From contig NZ_JAHXBN010000012.1 of the NCBI RefSeq assembly GCF_019924045.1, positions 186,001 to 250,000 on the forward strand: a stretch of 64,000 bases of DNA, given 5' to 3'. A program made the position numbers and the translations under genes. Of the stretch, positions 42,718-52,145 are shown piece by piece; positions within the stretch are counted from its first letter, which is position 1, and each line of letters begins with the position of its first letter. Under the pieces are notes generated by a model. It was not told the origin of the DNA. It ran no database searches and saw only the letters and a program-made list of their open reading frames with translations. This DNA is from Dyadobacter fermentans. Lineage in GTDB: Bacteria; Bacteroidota; Bacteroidia; Cytophagales; Spirosomataceae.

Positions 42718-43678
42718 CACGCAAACCCCAGATCTGCCGGTATACGAATGCTGTTTTCTTCGACTTTTTGTAAACCGGAATGTAGTAGAGCTGTTCGTAA
42801 TTATCCCGGATAATGCCCGCGTATTCAAATGAAAAGAACGATTCAAGCCGCGCTTCGAACAATGCACGGAGCCGATCGAGAAAGGGTTGGTCGCGGTTTT
42901 TTTTGAACGAAGCACATTGCTGTACCCATTTCAGGTCCCGACGCAACTTCTTGATGTCGCGGTTTTCGTGGTAATTCTTCCGGATTTTCTTCCGCTTGTT
43001 GAGAATGTCGGTGGATGTAGTCGTATGCTGGCGGTATTTGACCAGCGTTTCCGGGATCATCTCAATGCTGCCGAGGTTGACCGCCACGTAGGCGATCCAG
43101 TGATCGTGAAAATGATCCGGATTGAATGGCAGGAACTCGTTACGCAGGTCGCGCTTGAAGAGAATGCTATGCCCCGACACGCAATTGAAATACAGAAAAA
43201 CCTTGGGGTCATCGCCCCGGTAGAGATGGATAATGTCCGACATCTTCTGTTTCCAGGTCATTTGCCGCCCCTGCTCGTCCATAAAGGCTGAGTCGTGGTA
43301 AATCAGCAAATGCTCCCCGATTCCTGCAACCTGTTTACGGATTTTTTCCAGGTCCCAGATGTCGTCCTGGTCGCACAGTGCAATGTACTCGCCTTCGCAT
43401 AAGCCGATCGCTTTTTCGAAATTCTTTACATAACCCAGGTTGACCTCATTTTCAAAAATCCTGAAAAACGGGTACCGCTCCTGGTAGCCGCGCAGGATTT
43501 CACGGGAGCGGTCCTTGCTGCCGTCGTCCACAACCACAATCTCGATGTTCGGGTAAGTCTGGTTTACGAGCGAATCGAGCTGTTCTTCGAGGTATTTTTC
43601 GCCATTGTAAACACACAGTGCAATCGAAACGAGCGGGTAGGGTGTGCCGGGAATATCGGAATCGGGTTGGTTGTTCAC
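42632..43678 (-). CDS. Glycosyltransferase family 2 (rhamnosyltransferase-like)
   Basis: The 348-residue enzyme shows VSIALCVYNGEKYLEEQLDS, IVVVDDGSKDRS (nucleotide-binding Asp), NLGYVKNFEKAI and IALCDQDDIW (DxD-like metal motif), features of dTDP-rhamnosyl transferases. KYRQHTTTSTDIL follows, then a basic C-terminal tail. It is a close paralogue of the next gene upstream (43686-44612) and starts 7 bp after its stop. Its 3' end overlaps the convergent glycosyltransferase by 86 bases. Confidence 0.9.
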   Translation of the reverse strand: MNNQPDSDIPGTPYPLVSIALCVYNGEKYLEEQLDSLVNQTYPNIEIVVVDDGSKDRSREILRGYQERYPFFRIFENEVNLGYVKNFEKAIGLCEGEYIALCDQDDIWDLEKIRKQVAGIGEHLLIYHDSAFMDEQGRQMTWKQKMSDIIHLYRGDDPKVFLYFNCVSGHSILFKRDLRNEFLPFNPDHFHDHWIAYVAVNLGSIEMIPETLVKYRQHTTTSTDILNKRKKIRKNYHENRDIKKLRRDLKWVQQCASFKKNRDQPFLDRLRALFEARLESFFSFEYAGIIRDNYEQLYYIPVYKKSKKTAFVYRQIWGLRAKLLWARFFARPEREEYVDVISKGDEKP

Positions 43679-43685
43679 TTTACTT

Positions 43686-44612
43686 TTATTTTTTTGCTTT
43701 TACGCCCCATGCCTTTCTGAGCGCATAAAAAAACTTGCTGGTATCGGGTTTCTTCAAGAGCCGGAGCAATGTGTCGCGGTGTTTCCAGACGAGCATCCCG
43801 AACTTCGCGTTGAAAAAGGAATCGTTTCGCAGGATACTCTGGTTGTATAATGCCTGGATGAGTCCGTGCGCGTTGCCCGTACACTGCCGTGCGCAAAGCA
43901 GGAGCCACTGGCTTTCCATTTCCAGTTCCAGCACTTTTTGATCGGCACTCCTGGCTGCCGTTTTCAATGCAAGTATATCGGTGTTGTTGCTCGAATGCTG
44001 GCGGTATCGCACGAGTGTTTCCGGTATAAAATCGATAGAGCCCAGGCAGGCGGCATTGAATGCAAGCCATTGGTCGTAATGAAAGCGCTCCGGGAAAGGC
44101 AGCGATTGTTGCAATACCTGTTTTTTCATCAAAATACTATGGCCCGATACGCAGTTCAGAAAAAGGAACACTTCGGGCGAATTGCCGCGGTAGAAGTTCA
44201 GCTTGTCCGAAATGCGCCGGTTCATGGACTGGCCCCCGGCGTCTATAAACTCCGAGTCGTGGTAAACCAAAGTATGGTCGCCGATGAGGCGTACCTGCTT
44301 TTCAAGTTTTTCCCGTTGCCAGATGTCGTCCTGGTCACAAATCGCGATCAGCTCGCTTCGGCATAGGCCTAGTGCCTTTTCGAAATTCTTGTTGTAACCA
44401 AGGTTTTGCTCGTTGTAATGCAACCTGATGCGGACGTCCCTTTCCGCATATTCTTCCAAAATGGAACGTGTGGCGTCTGTGGAAAAATCATCCACTACCA
44501 CCAGCTCCCAGTGAGTATATCGCTGCGCCAGTACCGAATCCAGCTGCTCGCGGAGAAATGCGCTGCCATTGTAGGTACACAAGGCAATGGATATCAGCGG
44601 CGGGTTTTCCAT
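43686..44612 (-). CDS. Glycosyltransferase family 2 (rhamnosyltransferase-like)
   Basis: The 308-residue enzyme shows ISIALCTYNGSAFLREQLDS, LVVVDDFSTDATRS, NLGYNKNFEKALG, IAICDQDDIWQREKL and RYRQHSSNNTDIL. It is aligned throughout with its downstream neighbour, and a tandem duplication seems likely. Its ATG directly follows the stop codon of the ABC exporter (TAAATG), so translation is coupled. The three genes form one operon for glycan assembly and export. Confidence 0.9.
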   Translation of the reverse strand: MENPPLISIALCTYNGSAFLREQLDSVLAQRYTHWELVVVDDFSTDATRSILEEYAERDVRIRLHYNEQNLGYNKNFEKALGLCRSELIAICDQDDIWQREKLEKQVRLIGDHTLVYHDSEFIDAGGQSMNRRISDKLNFYRGNSPEVFLFLNCVSGHSILMKKQVLQQSLPFPERFHYDQWLAFNAACLGSIDFIPETLVRYRQHSSNNTDILALKTAARSADQKVLELEMESQWLLLCARQCTGNAHGLIQALYNQSILRNDSFFNAKFGMLVWKHRDTLLRLLKKPDTSKFFYALRKAWGVKAKK

Positions 44613-46436
44613 TTACACATCGGTGAATTGCTGCATATCGATCAGGCGCTTGTACAGCCCGTCTTTCGCGATGAGCTCTGCGTGGCTGCCTTGTTCGATG
44701 ATCTTGCCTTCTTCCAGCACCAGGATCGTGTCCGCGCTCTGAATTGTGCTCAGGCGGTGTGCGATCACAAGTGATGTCCGGTTTTTCATCAGGTTGTTCA
44801 ACGCTTCCTGTACCAGTTTTTCCGATTCGGTATCCAGGGCCGAGGTCGCCTCATCCAGGAGCATTATCGGCGGGTTCTTCAGCACGGCCCGGGCAATACA
44901 GATACGCTGCTTTTGCCCACCTGAAAGCTTCATTCCCCGGTCTCCTATATTGCTGTAATAGCCCTCCTCGGTTCCCATTATAAATTCATGTGCATTGGCA
45001 ATCCGGGCTGCTGCCTCCACCTGCTCCATGGTGGCGTCCGGGCTTCCGAAAGCGATATTCTGAAAAATCGTGTCATTGAATAGCATCGATTCCTGGTTTA
45101 CCAGTCCGAACATCGACCACAGCGATTCCTGTTTGATGTGCCGTACATCCACGCCGTCTATCAGTACATGGCCTTCTGCCGTATCGATAAACCGGGGAAG
45201 CAGGTCCATCAGTGTCGATTTTCCGCCGCCGGAAGGCCCTACCAATGCAACTGTTTTGCCTTTTGGAATCGTCACATTAATGGATTGCAGGACCGGCCGC
45301 GAAGGGTAGGAGAACGAGACGTTTTCCAGCCGGATGGAATCCTTAAAATTCCGCATATCCACCGCATCCGGTGCGTCACGGATCTCCGGCTTTTCGTCGA
45401 TCAGTTCGAGCACGCGCTCGCCTGCGGCTATGCCCGCGTGAATGGTGCTGAAAGAGTCAGTCAGTGCTTTCGCAGGACGCATTACCTGCGAGAAAATGCC
45501 GATATAGGTGACAAATTTGGACACATTGAGGTCCGAATTGTTATCGAGGATAAGCGAGCCGCCGTACAGTACGATAATCGCAACCATGGTGACACCCAAA
45601 AATTCAGACACCGGCGAGCTGAGCTGCTGGCGTTTGGCCATTTTGCGCCCGAGGTCGGAATAGCGGATGTTTTCCTTATGGAATTTGTCCTTGATAGCCT
45701 CAGTCGCATTGAACGCCTTGATGATCTTGATGCCGGTGAGCGCTTCGTCGAGGTAGCTGATCATGAGCCCGAAGTAATGCTGGGCCAGTGCGGCCTGCTG
45801 TTTCAGCCTTTTCACGATTTTAGAAATAAGGAAGGCGGAAACGGGGATCACCAGGATGGCAAAAAACGTCAGTTTGGCCGACGTAGCGAAAAGCATAAAT
45901 ACATAAGCAAGCAACTGCATCGGCTCCTTAAACACTACCTGTAAAGTACTTGTAACCGAAAATTGTACGACTCCCACGTCGGATGCGATCTTAGAGATAA
46001 TATCCCCTTTCCGCTGGTTGCTGAAGTAGCCGACATGCAGGTCCATCACGTTGTCGAACACTTGCTTGCGCAAATTCAGCAGGGTGTGGATCCGTAGGTT
46101 TTCCATGATCCGCTGCGAGAAATATCTGAAGACATTCGAAAGCAGCACAGAGCCGACGATTACCGCACACACGACCTGTAACGCTCCGTGTGGCCCGAAA
46201 GCCAGGTTAGCCTGCTGCGCATAATAGTTGAGCATGCCCGTGGGGTCAAGCCAGCCGTTTTCCGGCCTGGGGTCTGCTTGCCCACCCTGGTTAAGAAAAA
46301 GCGTATTCAGAAGCGGCGCCAGCAGGGCCAGGTTCAATGTATTGAATACTACTCCCAGCAGGGTACAAATGATGTAAGGGACAGCAAAACGGGCAATCGG
46401 TTGAGCAAAAGATAATAATCTGAGGTACGTTTTCAT
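44613..46436 (-). CDS. ABC transporter, fused permease/ATPase (MsbA-like exporter)
   Basis: The 607-residue half-transporter has six transmembrane helices (about residues 15-330) and one ATPase domain. The ATPase shows GPSGGGKSTLMDLLPRF (Walker A), LVNQESMLFNDTI (Q loop), LSGGQKQRICIARA (signature), IMLLDEATSALD (Walker B) and VIAHRLSTI (H loop). As a homodimer it would flip a lipid or lipid-linked sugar across the inner membrane. The operon with two glycosyltransferases favours a glycan or glycolipid substrate. ATG 46436 (MKTYLRLLS) is preferred to the longer frame. Confidence 0.92.
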   Translation of the reverse strand: MKTYLRLLSFAQPIARFAVPYIICTLLGVVFNTLNLALLAPLLNTLFLNQGGQADPRPENGWLDPTGMLNYYAQQANLAFGPHGALQVVCAVIVGSVLLSNVFRYFSQRIMENLRIHTLLNLRKQVFDNVMDLHVGYFSNQRKGDIISKIASDVGVVQFSVTSTLQVVFKEPMQLLAYVFMLFATSAKLTFFAILVIPVSAFLISKIVKRLKQQAALAQHYFGLMISYLDEALTGIKIIKAFNATEAIKDKFHKENIRYSDLGRKMAKRQQLSSPVSEFLGVTMVAIIVLYGGSLILDNNSDLNVSKFVTYIGIFSQVMRPAKALTDSFSTIHAGIAAGERVLELIDEKPEIRDAPDAVDMRNFKDSIRLENVSFSYPSRPVLQSINVTIPKGKTVALVGPSGGGKSTLMDLLPRFIDTAEGHVLIDGVDVRHIKQESLWSMFGLVNQESMLFNDTIFQNIAFGSPDATMEQVEAAARIANAHEFIMGTEEGYYSNIGDRGMKLSGGQKQRICIARAVLKNPPIMLLDEATSALDTESEKLVQEALNNLMKNRTSLVIAHRLSTIQSADTILVLEEGKIIEQGSHAELIAKDGLYKRLIDMQQFTDV

Positions 46437-46688
46437 TCTTAGATAATGGCATACTCGCCGTACGCCGGAAGTAAAAAAAACCGAAACCGGGTTTTTCGGA
46501 TTAACGCGCAAATTAACGCTTATCTGGCGAAACAACTGTCCGTGACTTCAATTAATTCCCGGGAGGCCGCCGGTTAGTACGATGCCACGGTTACGGGAAA
46601 GGTTGGAAGCCGCAGGAAAAAAGCCGACAATGAGCGCCGAGCCCAACTTTTTAAAAGAAGTCGTTGTTCAAAAGTAAATCGCCAGACA

Positions 46689-47873
46689 ATGATTACGAAT
46701 TCCGATATATTTTCGATTGAAACAGGTGACTCCGTGCCTGTAACTACCTATAAGGCAGCCCGCTCGGTTGCCGGGCTCGTTGCGAGCCATTTCGAGCGGC
46801 ACCACGAGGCGGTATCCAAGTATTACGAACAGGAACTTGCGCCCCGTCCCGACGCCCGCATTGTCGAAACGATCATCGATACGACGTTCTGGGCGAGCCT
46901 GCGGCGCGAGGAGGGGCGCTCGCCGAAAGTGTCCATCGCCTACCTGCCGCCGGAAGCCGCCGAACATCCGCTGGTATTTGCTGAAAAACTCGCGCTGACC
47001 GCCAATGTGCTTACCAAGCTCGCACCAGCGGTGGAGCGCTCGGGCATACACCTGGGCGTGTGGCTCGAAGACGGCGAGCTGCGTATTTGGGGTACCACAC
47101 GCGTAATCCCCGGATTGTGCTTCGTACTGGAAGTGATCGAGCCGGGAATGCTGGTGGTGAAACATCGCAGGGTAGAGGGCTTTGGTAAATTCGTGAACGT
47201 AGCGGTGCTTAAAGGCGACCAGGTGAAGATCGTCAACGAGGAGAGCCGTAAAGTGAAAGATTGCCCTTCGCTGATCAATTCGCTGATGGGGTTTTCGTCG
47301 ACGACATTATGGAGTGATTATCCCAATTTGCTTGTGCAGCTCGCGGCGTCGATGCGCAGCCACGAGCGCGGCGGTATATTGCTCGTGGTTCCCAAAGGCA
47401 AGGACCGCTGGCGTGAATCGATCATCCATCCGATTACCTATGATGTACAGCCGCCATTTTCCGAGCTGGCCGACCTGCACCGCAAATATGTGGAAGATCC
47501 TAACCCCATTACCTGGCAAAACCAGTTCAGTTCGGCGGTGCACAACATGGCCGGTCTCACAGCCGTGGACGGCGCTACGATCATCAACGACCGTTACGAA
47601 CTACTCGCATTCGGGGCCAAAATCGGCCGGGCGCAGGATGCAAAGCCGGTGGAGGAAATCCTGATTACCGAACCGATTATAGGCAATACGGCCATGGTGG
47701 TGCATCCGGTGCAGAACGGCGGCACGCGGCATTTGTCGGCGGCGCAGTTTGTGTACGATCAGCGCGATTCGATTGCGCTCGTGGCCTCTCAGGATGGCCG
47801 TTTCACCATATTTTCCTGGTCGAAATGCGAAAACATGGTGCAGGCACACCGGGTGGACGCGCTGCTGCTATGA
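46689..47873 (+). CDS. Putative DACNV-type sensor with degenerate diadenylate cyclase-like domain
   Basis: The 394-residue cytoplasmic protein has an N-terminal domain (residues 1-160) with no clear relatives that I recognise beyond the DACNV group. Residues 270-394 look like a DisA_N diadenylate cyclase domain. It contains V-D294-G-A296-TIIN (DGA motif), LLAFGAKIG, and G-T346-R347-H348-L349-SAAQF where active enzymes have T-R-H-R, then SIALVASQDGRFTIFSW. The last Arg of RHR is replaced by Leu, so activity may be lost and the domain may sense nucleotides. The DACNV name is recalled, not checked. It converges with DNA polymerase IV with a 6-base overlap. Confidence 0.75.
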   Translation: MITNSDIFSIETGDSVPVTTYKAARSVAGLVASHFERHHEAVSKYYEQELAPRPDARIVETIIDTTFWASLRREEGRSPKVSIAYLPPEAAEHPLVFAEKLALTANVLTKLAPAVERSGIHLGVWLEDGELRIWGTTRVIPGLCFVLEVIEPGMLVVKHRRVEGFGKFVNVAVLKGDQVKIVNEESRKVKDCPSLINSLMGFSSTTLWSDYPNLLVQLAASMRSHERGGILLVVPKGKDRWRESIIHPITYDVQPPFSELADLHRKYVEDPNPITWQNQFSSAVHNMAGLTAVDGATIINDRYELLAFGAKIGRAQDAKPVEEILITEPIIGNTAMVVHPVQNGGTRHLSAAQFVYDQRDSIALVASQDGRFTIFSWSKCENMVQAHRVDALLL

Positions 47874-48998
47874 CCCGAACGGAAAGAGTTCCAGCTGCTC
47901 AGGGTCCTTATATTTCCGCGATTTGACCTCAGGTTCATGAAAGTTGGATAGAGAGATTCCAAGCAGCCGCACAGCTTTTTCTTCCAGATCGAGCTTTTCT
48001 AGCAACTGCTTGGCGGTGTCCGTAATCGTGTCGAGGTCGCCGATGGGGTGGGCGAAGGAATGGTTGCGGGTTATTTGGGTAAAATCACTGAATTTGACTT
48101 TCAATGTTACTGTTCGGCCTTTCAACTGGTTCTTTTCGAGCCGGTTGGCGACGGTGATGCCAATGCGGTCGAGCTCCTTGTTCATTTCGTCCAGCGTTGT
48201 GAGGTCGTAGGTGAAGGTGTCTTCGGCGCCGAGCGATTTGGTTTCCCGGTGCGTTTGTACCGCCCGGTCGTCGATCCCGCGCACGATCTTGTAAAAGAAA
48301 TGCCCTGTTTTTCCAAAATGGGCCACCAGCTCATCCTCCGACAACTTTTTGAGATCCGAGCCGGTAAACAGCTGCATTCCCTTCATTTTGTCGGCGGTAA
48401 CCTTTCCCACGCCATGAAATTTCTCGACCGGCAGCTGGTCCATGAAGCTCTCGATTTTGGACGGGCCAATGAATTTTAATCCGTCAGGCTTATTGATGTC
48501 GGAAGCGATTTTGGCCACAAATTTATTGACCGACACCCCTGCCGACGCGGTGAGGTTCAACTCTTCTTTAATGGATTTCTTGATCTGTTTCGCAATTTCC
48601 AACGCCGAACCGATGCCTATTTTGTCCTCGGTGACATCCAGGTAAGCTTCGTCCAGCGAAAGCGGCTCGATCAGGTCCGTATAGCGGGAGAAAATCTCGC
48701 GGATACTTCTGGAAACGGATTTATATACCTCAAATCTAGGATGTACGAAGATGATCTGCGGGCATAGCTGAATGGCTTGCCGCGAAGGCATCGCCGACCG
48801 TACGCCGAACTTACGCGCCTCGTAACTTGCCGTGGCCACGACACCCCGGCCGGTAGGGGAGCCGCCGACGGCCAGCGGCTTGCCGCGGTATTCAGGAAAA
48901 TCGCGCTGCTCCACCGAGGCATAGAATGCATCCATGTCGATATGGATGATCTTGCGGGTGGGTTTGCTGGCGGGCGTATCCTGCATGGGAAATGGCAA
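47868..48998 (-). CDS. dinB: DNA polymerase IV (Y-family)
   Basis: The 376-residue enzyme shows the Y-family order: IIHIDMDAFYASVEQRD (palm Asp), GRGVVATASYEARKFGVRSAMP (fingers), EPLSLDEAYLDVT (catalytic Asp-Glu), GVSVNKFVAKIASD, the HhH thumb FHGVGKVTADKM, and a little-finger domain. The C-terminus carries QLELF, a beta-clamp-binding motif, four residues before the end. It copies damaged DNA with low fidelity. No LexA-box-like palindrome was recognised upstream. Confidence 0.96.
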   Translation of the reverse strand: MPFPMQDTPASKPTRKIIHIDMDAFYASVEQRDFPEYRGKPLAVGGSPTGRGVVATASYEARKFGVRSAMPSRQAIQLCPQIIFVHPRFEVYKSVSRSIREIFSRYTDLIEPLSLDEAYLDVTEDKIGIGSALEIAKQIKKSIKEELNLTASAGVSVNKFVAKIASDINKPDGLKFIGPSKIESFMDQLPVEKFHGVGKVTADKMKGMQLFTGSDLKKLSEDELVAHFGKTGHFFYKIVRGIDDRAVQTHRETKSLGAEDTFTYDLTTLDEMNKELDRIGITVANRLEKNQLKGRTVTLKVKFSDFTQITRNHSFAHPIGDLDTITDTAKQLLEKLDLEEKAVRLLGISLSNFHEPEVKSRKYKDPEQLELFPFGS

Positions 48999-49152
48999 TT
49001 TTTCTGGTTTTACGTGTATCCTCCAATTAAAAACAAATTAAATAATATTGCATTCGCATCAGGAGGTACTTTTTTTTCGTAGTAGGTGAATAAATCCGCA
49101 GTCAGTCTGTAACTAGCGGGCCGATTCTTTACTCATGTTCCCCGAAAATTCG

Positions 49153-51294
49153 ATGCGACATACTATACTCCTGTTCAAATACATTCTTGCAATCCTTCTT
49201 TTGGTCCGCATTAGCTTCGGCGCCGCGCAGGCGCAGGACCGTTGCGCGTCGATGGACCTCCTCCAAAAACGTTTTACCGAGAAGCCTGCGCTCAAACTAA
49301 TGTTCGATCAGCGGGAGTTGCGGCTGAAACAGCTCATCAGCGAAAGGATAGCTTCCGGGAAGTCGATGCGGACGACCGGCCTGGTCACGATCCCGGTCGT
49401 GTTCCACGTCGTGCTTAGCCGTCAGTCGATGGTGACCGACGCACAGCTCATGGCCCAGCTCGATACCATTAACAAGGATTACGCAGGAACCAATGCCGGG
49501 GCAGACAAAGTTCCTTCCTATTTCAAATCGCTTTTCGGGCAGTCGGGCATTCAGTTTTGCCTCGCGCAGCGTACACCCAACGACGCGCCCTCGACCGGGA
49601 TCATGCGTTACACTACCACACGCAATTCATTTGACTATACCACCAACCAGGTGAAGCATGCCGAATCGGGCGGCGCGGACGCCTGGGACACCGACAAATA
49701 CCTCAATATCTGGATTTGCGACCTGTCGGGCTCCACGCTGGGCTACGCTACTTTCCCGGATGACGGTGTGAAAGACGAGCAGGGCGTGGCGATCGACTAC
49801 GCGTCGCTGCCGGGCGGAAGCGCTACCGGTTTCAACCAGGGAAAGACATTGACCCACGAAATAGGTCATTATTTTAATCTGTTCCATATTTGGGGAGATG
49901 ATAATGGCTCCTGCACCGGTACCGATCAGGTGGATGATACCCCCAACCAGAGCAACAGCACGACCTCCTGCCAGACCGGCATCGTTACCGATCGCTGCAC
50001 CACTACTTCGCCGGGCATTATGTACCAGAACTACATGGATTACACACCTGACGCCTGTTTATTGATGTTTACCAAAATGCAGGTGGCAAGAATGGAAACG
50101 GCGTTCAGTACGTATCGTTCGCTGCTGGCGCTTTCCAATGGCTGCACGCCGGTGGATGTAAAGAAAAAGGACGCTTCCCTGAAAGCGATCCGTCAACCTG
50201 CACAACGCATTTGTTCCAATTCGCTCACACCGCAGATCACGTTGGTGAACAAGGGTAGCGAAACGCTAACGTCGGTGACGATCCACGTCGCAATTGACAA
50301 TGGAACCGGGCAGAATTACAACTGGACAGGTTCGCTGGCTACTTACGCCGAAGCAACCGTGACTTTACCGGCCATGACCACTTTGGAAGGCAATCACGTA
50401 TTGAGCATTACCACGTCGAATCCAAACGGTGCGGCGGATGAGGATACTTCCAATGATGCTTTGAGCCTGGATTTCATTTACTATGAGCCATTCTCCGCTC
50501 CTGTGAAGGAAGGATTTGAGGGACTCTTCACGCCGCAGGGCTGGGATATTGTGAATGAAGACGGTGGCTCGACCTGGGAAAAAACAACTTCCGCATCGAA
50601 AACGGGCAGTGCCTCTGTTAAAATTGGAAACTTTGATAACCAGGTGGTGGGACAGCGAGATTACCTACGCTCGCCGACAGTACGTATTGCCGGGGTCGAT
50701 TCTGCATTCGTATCGTTTCAGGTTGCCGCAGCGACTTACACCAATGCCTCGGCACAGGGTAATGTATGGGATACTTTGCAGGTGCTTATTAGTACAGATT
50801 GCGGACAGACTTACACAAGTGTCTACAAGAAATGGGGATCTAGCCTGATCACCCGCAGTACGGCCACACGTACCGCGTTCACACCGGGCGTGAACGAATG
50901 GAGGCGCGAAGAGATCAATATCGGCAGTTTCATTGGCCAGGGTGAAATCCTCGTCGCATTCCTGAATACCAATGGCAACGAGAATGATATTTACCTCGAC
51001 GATATTAATATCCGTACTGTGACCGTGAATCCCAACCTGAAAGAGGCGGGTTTCCTGGTGACGCCCAACCCGACGAGCGGACAGGTGTCTGTGCAGTTTT
51101 ACCCTCATCCCGAGAAACTGAAATCCGTCTCGATTTACAATGTTGCCGGGCAGAAAATCAGGGAGACCGTCATTACCGGTGAAGTGGCTTCCAATGTTTA
51201 CAACTTCGATCTGACGACCTACCCATCGGGGTTGTATGTAGTCAAAGCGGAGTTCGAAGACCGTGTTCTGACGAAGAAGATTGTGAAGAATTAA
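49153..51294 (+). CDS. M43 pappalysin-like zinc metalloprotease with type IX secretion signal
   Basis: The 713-residue protein begins with a signal peptide (LLFKYILAILLLVRISFGAAQAQ). The M43 protease domain has the zinc motif H235-E236-IG-H239-YFNLF-H245 followed by a Cys-rich loop (GSCTGTDQVDDTPNQ) and the Met-turn region NYMDYTPDACLLMF. Beta-sandwich domains follow, including a MAM- or CARDB-like part. The last 80 residues form a type A sorting domain (FLVTPNPTSGQVSVQF, YNVAGQKI, LYVVKAEF, KIVKN) that directs export by the type IX system. ATG 49153 gives a compact leader. Confidence 0.92.
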   Translation: MRHTILLFKYILAILLLVRISFGAAQAQDRCASMDLLQKRFTEKPALKLMFDQRELRLKQLISERIASGKSMRTTGLVTIPVVFHVVLSRQSMVTDAQLMAQLDTINKDYAGTNAGADKVPSYFKSLFGQSGIQFCLAQRTPNDAPSTGIMRYTTTRNSFDYTTNQVKHAESGGADAWDTDKYLNIWICDLSGSTLGYATFPDDGVKDEQGVAIDYASLPGGSATGFNQGKTLTHEIGHYFNLFHIWGDDNGSCTGTDQVDDTPNQSNSTTSCQTGIVTDRCTTTSPGIMYQNYMDYTPDACLLMFTKMQVARMETAFSTYRSLLALSNGCTPVDVKKKDASLKAIRQPAQRICSNSLTPQITLVNKGSETLTSVTIHVAIDNGTGQNYNWTGSLATYAEATVTLPAMTTLEGNHVLSITTSNPNGAADEDTSNDALSLDFIYYEPFSAPVKEGFEGLFTPQGWDIVNEDGGSTWEKTTSASKTGSASVKIGNFDNQVVGQRDYLRSPTVRIAGVDSAFVSFQVAAATYTNASAQGNVWDTLQVLISTDCGQTYTSVYKKWGSSLITRSTATRTAFTPGVNEWRREEINIGSFIGQGEILVAFLNTNGNENDIYLDDINIRTVTVNPNLKEAGFLVTPNPTSGQVSVQFYPHPEKLKSVSIYNVAGQKIRETVITGEVASNVYNFDLTTYPSGLYVVKAEFEDRVLTKKIVKN

Positions 51295-51303
51295 GGCAAA
51301 AAA

Positions 51304-51390
51304 AGTCAGGAAGTCATTAGATCATTTGTTGATTTAATACAATATGATCTAACAACTTCCTGACTATTAATGACTACTAATGACTAATAT
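51304..51390. repeat. Long inverted repeat with AGTCATTA units, two-way terminator
   Basis: AGTCAGGAAGT (51304-51314) pairs with ACTTCCTGACT (51355-51365), and TAGATCAT pairs with ATGATCTA inside, giving a long interrupted stem. After it TAATGACTAC/TAATGACTAA repeats run to 51390. The block sits between convergent genes and belongs to the same repeat family as 20333-20492 and 63899-64000. Confidence 0.7.
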
Positions 51391-51779
51391 ATCCTTTTAA
51401 CCACCACCTTGCTATTCGTCTGCGAAATGGCAAACTCCCTGGCATTCTCATTGGGTGGTGCGATAAAAATCTGCTTTTTCTTCTTGCCGTCGGTGTTTAC
51501 CCAGTTAGCTGAATAAATCTCCGGGAGCTGGCCGGTGTAGATGGGGTGATGGTCGGAATACATGAATACTTCCTCCTGTTCGTAAGCCAGTTCGAGATCG
51601 CTGCCCTCGATCACATCACAGATGATCTTCAACCCGCCTGCCTCGTCGTCTACCAGACCTTTGATCCGGGCTTTCCCGTAAAAAGGATCTTCTTCAAATT
51701 CCCAACGGATGTAGTATTCGATTACGTTTCCGATCTGAGACTCAATGTAGTCGGCAGTTAGCAGTTGTTCCTGGCGCAT
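51384..51779 (-). CDS. Hypothetical protein, 131 aa
   Basis: I do not recognise a family. The protein is soluble, acidic in the first half, and probably a beta-barrel-like small domain (YYIRWEFEEDPFYGKARIKGLVD, LKIICDVIEGSDLEL, KKKQIFIAPPNENAREFAIS). ATG 51779 (MRQEQLL) is preferred over the frame start at 51818. It stands alone between the type IX-exported protease and the second SusC gene. Confidence 0.65.
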   Translation of the reverse strand: MRQEQLLTADYIESQIGNVIEYYIRWEFEEDPFYGKARIKGLVDDEAGGLKIICDVIEGSDLELAYEQEEVFMYSDHHPIYTGQLPEIYSANWVNTDGKKKKQIFIAPPNENAREFAISQTNSKVVVKRIY

Positions 51780-52145
51780 GGTCGAAGTTGGTTTTTTACA
51801 CTCCTTAAAACTAGGCAAAATTCAATCCCGCCCCTTGTGGGCGTTTTGACAAATGTAATCGTAAGCAGGATGTTTCCAAAAATAATAGGACGCGTTTCAT
51901 AGATATTTGAAAAATTACGATCCAGTGGACATTTGCATGACAGCAAGCTATGGAGAAGGCTTCGTTCATATAGCTGCATAGGTTAGTTGTATAGATGTAA
52001 TTCTAAATTGATTTGTAGAAATTTTTATAACCTCGCGAGTGACTGTTTTATCACCTGAGGGAACATAGCGGTATGGTTTTTGTCGGGCAATGGCTAATAA
52101 ACATAATTTTCCGGGGCATCGTCCCGTCACTTAGCCAAGATTGAT
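51780..52145. other. Divergent promoter region, no gene seen
   Basis: These 366 bases separate the hypothetical gene (minus) from the second SusC gene (plus). The part nearest SusC is AT-rich with TTG-like and TTgaTTTG elements near 51985-52015. No exact -33/-7 pair, hairpin terminator or protein gene is visible. Confidence 0.4.

Noticed and set aside
45138-45944. 268-codon plus-strand frame inside the ABC exporter
   Set aside because: The exporter has all ATPase motifs on the minus strand, and the opposite frame has no features.
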